A DNA stretch of 5,042 nt from contig CALJUJ010000032.1 of the NCBI GenBank assembly GCA_937975525.1, positions 1 through 5,042 on the forward strand, given 5' to 3'. A model generated the notes under the pieces. The model did not search any database. It saw nothing but the letters and a program-made list of their open reading frames with translations, and was not told the origin of the DNA. The position numbers were made by a program, and so were the translations under genes. This stretch comes from an uncultured bacterium (GTDB taxonomy: Bacteria > Desulfobacterota > Binatia > HRBIN30). Shown here in pieces: positions 1-4,727 of this stretch (positions are counted from its first letter, which is position 1; every line of letters starts with the position of its first letter).

Positions 1-487
1 GCCCGATCAGAAACGAGGTCATGATCGTCGACCAGAACGGAAAGCGAATGCCCTGACCGATGAGCAACAGGTGCCAGGCGAAGGCCGAGGCGATGACGCC
101 GGAGAACTTGACGGCCATTGCGATGAGGGCGAACAGGGCGAACCAAGTCGGATCCACCGTGGCGATGTAGCGGGCGATGGCAGCGTAGATCGGTGCGGCC
201 TCGCCGGGTGCGATGTCGATCGGGTGGCGCAGCAGGGCGAGGATGCCGAGGATCGTGAAGGCCGATTTCGCCCACAGGTCGCGTGCAGCGCGGGTGCTCG
301 GCGGGCTCCAGCGCCGGAAGGCGAAGTATGTGCCCGCCGCGACCAGCAGGGCGAGCAGACCCGCCATGCCGATGTTTCCATGCCAGGCGCGCACGGCGAG
401 CACGGCGGTGGCGCCGAGGGCAATGAGGATCGCGATCCACGCAGCAATCGGCGTGGAACCGTCGGAAGGGTCTCTTTCTGCAGGCAT
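1..487 (-). CDS. Flippase-like membrane protein (UPF0104/YbhN-type), N-terminal part only
   Basis: The minus strand is open from an ATG at 487 to the window edge: 162 codons, with the C-terminus outside. The visible protein is strongly hydrophobic. A short polar N-terminus (MPAERDPSDGST) is followed by membrane segments at about 13-32 and 39-57, a more polar stretch, and a long hydrophobic region at about 114-145. The stretch ending WHLLLIGQGIRFPFW then SFLIG resembles the start of the lysylphosphatidylglycerol synthase transmembrane / flippase-like family, where a similar 'lll..qgi..pf......ig' block precedes a conserved 'fN.flPg' motif; that motif would lie just outside. Family members are inner-membrane proteins linked to lipid or glycolipid transfer; the substrate here is unknown. 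It lies 56 nt after the TlpA-like gene on the same strand, so it probably belongs to the same operon. An AGGA sits about 11 nt before the ATG. The membrane-protein call is firm and the family call moderate. Confidence 0.65.
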   Translation of the reverse strand, partial: MPAERDPSDGSTPIAAWIAILIALGATAVLAVRAWHGNIGMAGLLALLVAAGTYFAFRRWSPPSTRAARDLWAKSAFTILGILALLRHPIDIAPGEAAPIYAAIARYIATVDPTWFALFALIAMAVKFSGVIASAFAWHLLLIGQGIRFPFWSTIMTSFLIG

Positions 488-543
488 CCCCGCCGGTTCC
501 TACCAGAAGGATCAACGGGTCGCGAGTTCGGCTGACCTGAGCG

Positions 544-1077
544 CTACTCGTCGGCGCCGGTCGCCGGCGCTTGTCGCAGCAGCTGCTCGATCTCCGCCCG
601 GGCTGCCGGAGCGTACCAGTCCGCGGGCCCGATGACGTGGCGCACGATGCGGCCGCTGCGGTCGATCAGGAAGGTCTCCGGATAGCCGGTGACGCCGTAC
701 AGCGAGGGTACGACTCCTTCGGGGTCGAGCAGGATCGGGAAGGTGAGGCGGAGGCTCTCCGCGAATGCGCGGACGGGTTCGGGCGGTCCCTCGTCCTCGC
801 TGACGGCGAGGACGACCAGGCCTTCTTGCGCGTAGCTCTCGTGCAGCCTCTGCATCGACGGCATCTCCTCGCGGCACGGTGGGCACCAGGTGGCCCAGAC
901 GTTGAGGAAGACGACACGACCGGCGTAGTCGCCGAGATCGTGCGAGCGGCCGTCCAGATCGGGAAGTGAAAAGGGGGGCGCGTCGAACCCGGCCTTCGAT
1001 CCGGGCGCCTGCCACTGCATCACCGCGACTACGACCAGCGCGAGCACGAGAAAGGCGATGGGGACGACCCGCTGCAT
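544..1077 (-). CDS. TlpA/ResA-family membrane-anchored thiol-disulfide oxidoreductase
   Basis: This 177-aa protein has one N-terminal hydrophobic segment (about residues 4-20) that works as a signal anchor. A thioredoxin-fold domain follows from about 33 to 170, placing it in the periplasm. The redox motif WCPPC is at 64-68 (Cys65 and Cys68), after the usual strand VVFLNVWAT. The cis-proline loop is GYPET at 131-135, followed by FLIDRSGRIV, which is standard for the TlpA/ResA/CcmG group. Length is typical. Such proteins reduce disulfides in exported proteins, for example apocytochrome c or copper-site assembly factors; the actual partner cannot be read from sequence. It starts 10 nt after the lgt stop with no clear Shine-Dalgarno, so translational coupling to lgt is likely. 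A CcmG/ResA role in cytochrome c maturation is possible, but no ccm genes are visible nearby. Confidence 0.93.
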   Translation of the reverse strand: MQRVVPIAFLVLALVVVAVMQWQAPGSKAGFDAPPFSLPDLDGRSHDLGDYAGRVVFLNVWATWCPPCREEMPSMQRLHESYAQEGLVVLAVSEDEGPPEPVRAFAESLRLTFPILLDPEGVVPSLYGVTGYPETFLIDRSGRIVRHVIGPADWYAPAARAEIEQLLRQAPATGADE

Positions 1078-1087
1078 CGTGGGCGAA

Positions 1088-1858
1088 TCAGGCGACCGCC
1101 GCCGAAATCCCGCGTCGTGTCCGCAGCAGCTGAACGGCGGCGACGGCCATCAAGACGAGGCTCGTCACCTGTGCCTCGGAGAGCGGTCCGGCGACGGCAG
1201 GATTGATGCGAACGAATTCGATGAAGAAGCGGGCGAGAGGTGACAGGAGCAAGAAGAGCCAGAAGAGGGTGCCGGCGGGGAAGTCGTAGCGGCGGATGCT
1301 CCACAGGAAGGCGAAGATCGCCGTGTAGGCCGCCGCCTCATAGAGCGGAGTCGGGTGGACCACGACGCCCGGCGGATGGGGCCACCCGACGATCGCGTTC
1401 GGGTAGGCCATTCCCCAGGGAACGTTGGTAACCGCGCCCCAGTCGCCGTCGCCCGCGAGTTGGCAGCCGATGCGTCCCAGGGCGTGGCCCAGCACCATCC
1501 CCGGGGCGATGCAGTCCGTCGCGACGCTCCAGGGTATTCGGTAGCGCCGCAGCGCGATCGTTACGAGCACCAGGCCCCCGAGGAAGCCGCCGTACCAGGT
1601 GAAGCCGGCCCCGGTGAAAATCGCACCCACGGGATCGGCGACGAAGCCGCTCCAATCGTCGAAGATCACCCACAGCCGGGCTCCGACGATCCCGCCGACG
1701 GCAGCCCAGATCACGAGGCTCGAAGCGAGCTCTCCATCGTAGCCCCGGCGCGACAGCTCCTTGCCGGAGAAGTACGCGGCCGCGAGAAAGCCGAGCGCCA
1801 TCATCAGGCCGAAGCTGTAGATGCGGATCGGTCCGAGCTCGAGCAATACGGGAAACAT
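1088..1858 (-). CDS. lgt: Prolipoprotein diacylglyceryl transferase (divergent Lgt)
   Basis: This 256-aa polytopic inner-membrane protein belongs to the Lgt family, which moves diacylglycerol from phosphatidylglycerol to the lipobox cysteine of prolipoproteins, the first step of lipoprotein maturation. Family landmarks in order are the N-terminal IRIYSFGLMMALGF (11-24), GGIVGARL (55-62), WYGGFLGG (88-95), the signature GRIGCQLAGDGDWG (128-141), VHPTPLYEA (167-175) and ARFFIEFVR (209-217). Arg129, Arg210 and Glu214 match the conserved E. coli Arg143, Arg239 and Glu243. Compared from memory with E. coli Lgt, however, His103 aligns with Leu93, Asn146 with Cys132 and Tyr235 with Ser206, so this is a divergent subfamily whose activity should not be taken for granted. 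It is the first gene of a minus-strand cluster with the TlpA-like gene. There is no convincing Shine-Dalgarno before the ATG; a -10-like TACGAT ends 7 nt upstream. Confidence 0.9.
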   Translation of the reverse strand: MFPVLLELGPIRIYSFGLMMALGFLAAAYFSGKELSRRGYDGELASSLVIWAAVGGIVGARLWVIFDDWSGFVADPVGAIFTGAGFTWYGGFLGGLVLVTIALRRYRIPWSVATDCIAPGMVLGHALGRIGCQLAGDGDWGAVTNVPWGMAYPNAIVGWPHPPGVVVHPTPLYEAAAYTAIFAFLWSIRRYDFPAGTLFWLFLLLSPLARFFIEFVRINPAVAGPLSEAQVTSLVLMAVAAVQLLRTRRGISAAVA

Positions 1859-1865
1859 GCCGGCG

Positions 1866-1895
1866 ATCGTATCCGAGCCATCGGTGAGCGTCCAA
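1866..1895 (-). promoter_or_regulatory. Candidate promoter for lgt, possibly leaderless
   Basis: Read on the minus strand, a -35-like TTGGAC (1890-1895, 3 of 6 consensus) and a -10-like TACGAT (1866-1871, 4 of 6) are 18 nt apart. Only 7 nt separate the -10 from the lgt ATG at 1858, so transcription would begin at or next to the start codon and leave no room for a ribosome binding site. This fits the absence of a Shine-Dalgarno. It is a visual match, not an experimental site. Confidence 0.35.
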
Positions 1896-1898
1896 TCT

Positions 1899-1919
1899 CA
1901 CCGCACCTGCGGTGCGGTG
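1899..1919. repeat. Perfect 9-bp inverted repeat between divergent promoters
   Basis: The arms CACCGCACC (1899-1907) and GGTGCGGTG (1911-1919) are exact reverse complements around the 3-nt centre TGC. The element begins 3 nt past the lgt -35-like box and ends 5 nt before the TTGACA of the rightward promoter, in the gap between lgt and the 2036 gene. No T-run follows on either strand, and a terminator makes little sense between two outward-reading genes. An operator for a dimeric regulator is the more natural reading. A hairpin in a longer transcript is the alternative. Confidence 0.5.
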
Positions 1920-1924
1920 CTTCG

Positions 1925-1953
1925 TTGACATCGGCCACCCCCCTCACTACCGT
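1925..1953 (+). promoter_or_regulatory. Candidate sigma-70-type promoter for the 2036-3867 cluster
   Basis: A perfect -35 hexamer TTGACA (1925-1930) is followed after exactly 17 nt by TACCGT (1948-1953), which keeps the three most conserved -10 positions (T1, A2, T6). Transcription would start near 1960, giving a leader of about 75 nt before the ATG at 2036. It is the only good rightward promoter-like element I see ahead of the unknown gene, mobA and the Nudix gene. Confidence 0.45.
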
Positions 1954-1996
1954 TCGGCCGACTGCGCCGATTGGCCGGCGTGAACACCCTACGGTC

Positions 1997-2012
1997 GCTT
2001 GGACGCTTGGAC
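1997..2012 (+). repeat. Tandem duplication of an 8-bp unit in the leader
   Basis: GCTTGGAC occurs twice head to tail (1997-2004 and 2005-2012), in the presumed untranslated leader of the gene starting at 2036. It may be a simple slippage duplication; no function is evident. Confidence 0.6.
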
Positions 2013-2035
2013 GTTTGAAGGACGCAACTCCCCCG

Positions 2036-2590
2036 ATGCCTGCGGACGAAGATCAGCCCTCCGAATCGGCGGTGGAGAATCGGTGGTGGGTCGACACCTC
2101 GGAAGCGGCAGGCGCGGGCGTCGCCAAGCCGGTCGCGAAGGCCGGTAGCCGCTTCTTTCGCGCGGGCATCGGCTACGAACAGAATCGCGCCCGCGATCGA
2201 CTGACGGACAACAATCGAAAGATCCTGCTCGCCGCCGATCCTCCCGAGGGCGGCTGGAGCTACGTGCGCCTCGCCGAGAAGGCGCACCCCGACAAGGAAC
2301 AAGAGAGGATTCGCAAGGCGCTCGCGGTGCCACCCTACGCCCGCGCGGTCCTGGTCGACAGCGGCCGCGTCGTCCGCGTGCTCCTCACCGGAACCCCCAT
2401 CGCCGACCGCATCCTCGAGTTCTCCCTCGGCTACGCCCCTTCCTTTGATTGCTGGGTCGCCGACGAGTGGGTCGAAGAACGCGTCTTCAAGAATCCGGGT
2501 GAAGTCCTCAAGGCGGCGCCGCGGCTCATTCGGCGCTACCTTTCCCCCGAGTCGATCGCCCGCGATGAAGCGGTCGCTCCGCGGGTGTGA
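2036..2590 (+). CDS. Hypothetical protein of unknown family, upstream of mobA
   Basis: I do not recognise this 184-aa protein. It has no signal peptide, membrane segment, Cys cluster or familiar catalytic motif; the only cysteine is Cys139. Residues 1-55 are polar and probably flexible. A folded core seems to run from about 60 to 172, with KILLAADPPEGGWSYVRLAEKAHPD (62-86, in two pieces RKILLAADPPEGGW and SYVRLAEKAHPD), a likely beta pair ARAVLVDSGRVVRVLLTG (102-119), and a Trp/Glu-rich stretch with W140 and W145. Codon use (mostly G/C at third positions) supports coding. The frame stays open far upstream, but that part is antisense to lgt; the ATG at 2036 has GAAGGA about 13 nt ahead, and a TTG at 2014 is an alternative start. 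It is the first gene after the divergent promoter region and ends 28 nt before the preferred mobA start, so co-expression with mobA is likely. No function is proposed. Confidence 0.75.
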   Translation: MPADEDQPSESAVENRWWVDTSEAAGAGVAKPVAKAGSRFFRAGIGYEQNRARDRLTDNNRKILLAADPPEGGWSYVRLAEKAHPDKEQERIRKALAVPPYARAVLVDSGRVVRVLLTGTPIADRILEFSLGYAPSFDCWVADEWVEERVFKNPGEVLKAAPRLIRRYLSPESIARDEAVAPRV

Positions 2591-2618
2591 GGCCGCCGGC
2601 GAGATCCTCGGAGCGATG

Positions 2619-3278
2619 ATGGCGGCTGACGGGTCCGGAGCCCCCACTTGCAAACGAAGGTCACCCGATGCGTCGGCGCGCGCGCCCAGGGCCAATCGGG
2701 TTGCCGGGGTGGTGCTCGCCGGGGGGCGCAGTAGCCGCATGGGAGGCGTCGACAAGGCCTTCTTGCAGGCGGAGGGGCGCGTGCTCATTCCCGAGACGCT
2801 CGACCTCCTCCGAAACTGCTTTCCCGAAGTAGTCGTGGTCGCGAATCGACCGGACAAGTTTCGCTCCCTCGGCGTCACGGTCACTGGTGACGAGTTTCCC
2901 GGGTGCGGGCCCCTTGCCGGTATCCATGCGGCCATGGGAGTCGTCGCCACTCCCTACGTGTTCGTCCTGGCCTGCGACATGCCGTTCGTCCAGCGCTCGA
3001 CCATCGAGTTCCTGGTGCAACGGCTCGATTCCCAAGATGCACTGATCCCGCGCTGGGACGGGGACATCGAACCTCTGCACGGAATCTACGCCACTCGCCT
3101 GCGGCCGCGCATCGAAGACGCCCTGCGCGCCGGAGTGACGGCCATTCGGGCCTTCCTGCCCGAGATCGATGCCGATTTCGTGGGCGAGGCGCAGATGCGC
3201 GCGGTTCCCGGCGCCGAGAGGTCCTTCCTGAACATCAACACTCCGGAGGACGCTGCGCGATTCGATCTGCGGTTGTAG
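2619..3278 (+). CDS. mobA: Molybdenum cofactor guanylyltransferase MobA
   Basis: This cytoplasmic enzyme joins GMP from GTP to molybdopterin cofactor, forming the guanine dinucleotide cofactor used by DMSO-reductase-family enzymes. From the ATG at 2619 the product is 219 aa, slightly longer than the usual 190-210. The nucleotide-binding loop VVLAGGRSSRMGGVDKA is at 31-47, directly after a nonconserved N-terminal tail. GPLAGIHAAM (97-106) and the metal-binding ACDMPF (118-123, Asp120) follow, then EPLHGIY (151-157), AGVTAIRAFL (171-180) and the C-terminal NINTPED (205-211), all typical of MobA. The start is uncertain: ATGs at 2616 and 2619 share a GGAG at 2610-2613, which spaces best for 2619, while an ATG at 2565 would overlap the previous gene by 26 nt. 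Its length and the start of the Rossmann strand favour 2619. A Nudix gene follows 37 nt downstream. Confidence 0.93.
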   Translation: MAADGSGAPTCKRRSPDASARAPRANRVAGVVLAGGRSSRMGGVDKAFLQAEGRVLIPETLDLLRNCFPEVVVVANRPDKFRSLGVTVTGDEFPGCGPLAGIHAAMGVVATPYVFVLACDMPFVQRSTIEFLVQRLDSQDALIPRWDGDIEPLHGIYATRLRPRIEDALRAGVTAIRAFLPEIDADFVGEAQMRAVPGAERSFLNINTPEDAARFDLRL

Positions 3279-3315
3279 GGCGACCGCGACCGGTGGGGGC
3301 CGCCGAGCCAGGCCG

Positions 3316-3867
3316 ATGGAATGGGTCGATGAAGTGGACGCGACCGATCGCGTAATCGCACGTCGCACGCGAGCCGAGATCCGCAGGCTTCGCCTATGGC
3401 ACCGGTGCGTCTGGATCGTCGTTCTCGACGACGCCCACCGAATCTTCATCCACCAGCGGACATCGATAAAGGACGTGTATCCATCCTTTTGGGACGTGGC
3501 CTGTGGTGGTGTGGTCGCCGCGGGCGAGTCCTACGACGAGGCGGCCCGTCGAGAGCTGGCAGAAGAGCTCGGCATCCGCGGTGGCGCCGGTGCAGCCCGG
3601 GCGTCGATCGCCTATCAGGACGCGAGCAACCGGACGCTGGGAAGGGTCTATGTACGGGGGTTCACCGGTGAACCGGTCTTGCAAGAGAGTGAGATCGTCC
3701 GTGGCGAATGGGTGATCGGCGACGAGCTCGCGCCGCTGCTCGCCGAGCGGCGGTTTTGCCCGGACGGCCTGATGGCATTGTCCGGGCTGCTCGAAGCGGA
3801 CGCGACCTTGCTGGCTGGCGCCGGGCGTAGCGTGCTGAGCGACGCGCTGGCGCGCGTCCTCGGGTAG
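3316..3867 (+). CDS. YfcD-like Nudix hydrolase
   Basis: This 183-aa protein carries an exact Nudix box between Gly65 and Ile87: G65-x5-E71-x7-R79-E80-L-x-E83-E84-x-G86-I87, the Mg2+-binding and catalytic helix that hydrolyses nucleoside diphosphates linked to another moiety. The N-terminal EWVDEVDATDRVIARRTRAE, the central SFWDVACGGVV (57-67) and the C-terminal FCPDGLMALSGLL (147-159) match the YfcD/isopentenyl-diphosphate-isomerase-like branch, whose members are about 180 aa. Cys63 sits where IDI has its catalytic cysteine, but the IDI metal-binding His two residues later is Gly65, arguing against isomerase activity. The substrate is unknown. The ATG at 3316 fits the family N-terminus, although only a weak AGG lies before it. 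It is probably the last gene of the cluster with mobA and converges with a small minus-strand gene 13 nt past its stop. Confidence 0.92.
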   Translation: MEWVDEVDATDRVIARRTRAEIRRLRLWHRCVWIVVLDDAHRIFIHQRTSIKDVYPSFWDVACGGVVAAGESYDEAARRELAEELGIRGGAGAARASIAYQDASNRTLGRVYVRGFTGEPVLQESEIVRGEWVIGDELAPLLAERRFCPDGLMALSGLLEADATLLAGAGRSVLSDALARVLG

Positions 3868-3880
3868 TGCAGGGCCGCGG

Positions 3881-4051
3881 TCAGTCGGTGGCGGGAAGGA
3901 CGCGTGCGGCGCATTCGAGCACGACGCGATCCTTTCCAAGGGGGCTCTTCAGGGTGAGCACGCCGGCTCGATTGGCAACGACGGTGAAGTGGCCTGGCTC
4001 ACTCATCAAGACGACGATGGAGCCCGGCTCGATCGTCGGGTCGTTTTGCAC
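3881..4051 (-). CDS. Small 56-aa hypothetical protein, GTG start
   Basis: A GTG at 4051 opens a 56-aa reading frame ending with TGA at 3881-3883. The product is a compact series of likely beta strands: GSIVVLMS (10-17), HFTVVANRAG (21-30), VLTLKSPLG (31-39), DRVVLECAARVL (41-52). This pattern suggests a small SH3-like barrel, loosely like YodC/DUF2158-type proteins, but I cannot assign a family. The GTG is chosen because AGGA lies 8 nt upstream and because the longer open frame (ATG at 4333) has low-complexity, Arg/His-rich content and is antisense to tadA. A promoter-like pair lies directly upstream. It is divergent from tadA and convergent with the Nudix gene. It is likely real because the hydrophobic alternation is regular, but the short length leaves doubt. 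Confidence 0.6.
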   Translation of the reverse strand: MQNDPTIEPGSIVVLMSEPGHFTVVANRAGVLTLKSPLGKDRVVLECAARVLPATD

Positions 4052-4058
4052 GCGGCGG

Positions 4059-4087
4059 ATCCTATGGTGTGGTTGGCGCCGCGGCAA
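4059..4087 (-). promoter_or_regulatory. Candidate promoter for the small minus-strand gene
   Basis: On the minus strand, TTGCCG (4082-4087, 4 of 6) and TAGGAT (4059-4064, 4 of 6) are separated by 17 nt. The -10 ends 7 nt before the GTG at 4051, the same spacing as at lgt. The AGGA inside TAGGAT could serve instead as a ribosome binding site if transcription starts further upstream. The rest of the 78-nt gap to tadA shows only a weak rightward -10-like TATGGT (4063-4068) without a matching -35, so the tadA promoter is unresolved. Confidence 0.35.
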
Positions 4088-4129
4088 GCGCTGCGCGGCC
4101 CGACCTTTTGTGGCAACATCTGAACGGCC

Positions 4130-4594
4130 ATGGAGCAGCGCGATCGAGACCTCGAGTTCATGCAACTCGCTCTCGCCTGCGCGCGTCGCGCCGCGGAAGC
4201 CTCCGAAGTTCCGGTGGGCGCCGTCGTCGCGATCGGCGGGCGTGTCGTGGGCCGCGGGCGAAATCGTCCGATCTCGGCGGTGGACCCGACCGCTCATGCC
4301 GAGATCGAGGCGCTGCGCGCAGCTGCTGCCCACGTCGGCAACTACCGGCTATCCGGGGCTTCGCTGTACGTCACGGTGGAGCCGTGCCTGATGTGCGCTG
4401 GGGCGCTCGTCCAGGCGCGTGTGCGGCGGCTCGTCTACGGCTGCCGCGAGCCGAAGTTCGGTGCTCTCGGCTCGTCGTGCGATTTGCACGGGGCGGGGGG
4501 ACCGCTTGCGGGCGTGGAGGTGCGTGGCGGTATTTGTGCGGAGGACGCCAGCCTGCTACTCACGTCGTTCTTTCGCGCACGGAGAGGTGCGTGA
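4130..4594 (+). CDS. tadA: tRNA-specific adenosine deaminase TadA
   Basis: TadA deaminates adenosine 34 to inosine in tRNA-Arg(ACG), letting one tRNA read three CGN codons; it is usually essential. This 154-aa protein is a normal length (E. coli 167). The cytidine-deaminase-fold zinc site is complete: HAE at 56-58 (His56 a zinc ligand, Glu58 the proton shuttle) and PCLMC at 85-89 (Cys86 and Cys89 zinc ligands). EVPVGAVV (26-33), GRGRNRPI (41-48), DPTAHAE, YVTVEPC and the REPKFGALGS loop (106-115) are all as expected. The ATG at 4130 gives the standard N-terminus, though the ribosome binding site is weak. Oddly, the last codons (R-R-G-A-stop) lie inside the tRNA-Ser gene: the TGA at 4592-4594 falls in the tRNA D-arm, a 14-nt overlap. 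Confidence 0.96.
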   Translation: MEQRDRDLEFMQLALACARRAAEASEVPVGAVVAIGGRVVGRGRNRPISAVDPTAHAEIEALRAAAAHVGNYRLSGASLYVTVEPCLMCAGALVQARVRRLVYGCREPKFGALGSSCDLHGAGGPLAGVEVRGGICAEDASLLLTSFFRARRGA

Positions 4595-4667
4595 GCCCGG
4601 TTGAAACGGCACGACTCGAAATCGTGTGACCCGCAAGGGTCCGTGGGTTCGAATCCCACCCTCTCCG
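4581..4667 (+). tRNA. tRNA-Ser, anticodon CGA
   Basis: All arms of a class II tRNA can be paired by hand. The acceptor stem GGAGAGG (4581-4587) pairs with CCTCTCC (4660-4666), with discriminator G4667 as in serine tRNAs. The D-stem CGT (4590-4592) pairs with ACG (4606-4608), with the loop GG at 4599-4600. The anticodon stem CACGA (4610-4614) pairs with TCGTG (4622-4626), and the loop CTCGAAA holds anticodon CGA at 4617-4619, with U33 and A37. The long variable arm GACCC/GGGTC (4628-4632 and 4637-4641) has a GCAA loop. The T-arm GTGGG-TTCGAAT-CCCAC spans 4643-4659. It reads UCG codons. CCA is not encoded. The 5' 14 nt overlap the end of tadA, so it is either processed from the tadA transcript or made from a promoter inside tadA. 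Confidence 0.97.
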
Positions 4668-4672
4668 CTCGC

Positions 4673-4704
4673 CGTTCCGGGGCGGGGCAACCTGCCCCGG
4701 AACG
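4673..4704. terminator. Strong GC hairpin after tRNA-Ser, possible bidirectional terminator
   Basis: CGTTCCGGGGC (4673-4683) pairs perfectly with GCCCCGGAACG (4694-4704) over 11 bp with a 10-nt loop. It begins 6 nt after the tRNA and lies before the convergent minus-strand gene ending at 4728, the usual place for a shared terminator. No T-tract follows on either strand, so it is not a classic intrinsic terminator. A second GGGGC at 4684-4688 can also pair with GCCCC (4694-4698), giving an alternative short hairpin. A role in tRNA 3' processing or RNA stability is equally possible. Confidence 0.5.
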
Positions 4705-4727
4705 CCTCTGATTCGATTCGAAACGTG

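Noticed and set aside
19..447. Minus-strand 142-codon frame inside the first gene
   Set aside because: Low-complexity Ser/Arg/Pro product in a different frame from the hydrophobic membrane protein that covers the same bases.
1355..2035. Upstream extension of the 2036 gene frame, giving a 411-codon open frame
   Set aside because: The extension crosses the promoter-like region and runs antisense through lgt, which is unmistakably real. There is no sign of a folded domain in the extension.
1898..2950. Long minus-strand open frame of 350 codons antisense to the 2036 gene and mobA
   Set aside because: Its product is Arg/Ala/Pro-rich without family motifs, and the opposite strand has the convincing genes. 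Long antisense frames are expected in GC-rich coding DNA.
3316..3867. Isopentenyl-diphosphate isomerase
   Set aside because: The Nudix box and Cys63 fit the superfamily, but the expected metal-binding His near the cysteine is Gly65, and the overall motifs fit the YfcD branch better.
3868..3880. Terminator between the convergent Nudix and small genes
   Set aside because: The gap is 13 nt and I see no stable hairpin or T-run there.
4643..4667. Integration (att) site at the tRNA-Ser 3' end
   Set aside because: No second copy of the tRNA 3' end appears downstream in the window, and there is no integrase or mobile gene.
4668..4727. Possible SRP RNA (ffs) gene, which often lies near tadA and tRNA-Ser in other bacteria
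   Set aside because: The conserved SRP RNA core (GTCAGG...GGAAGCAGC type) is absent and the gap is only 60 nt, mostly filled by the hairpin.
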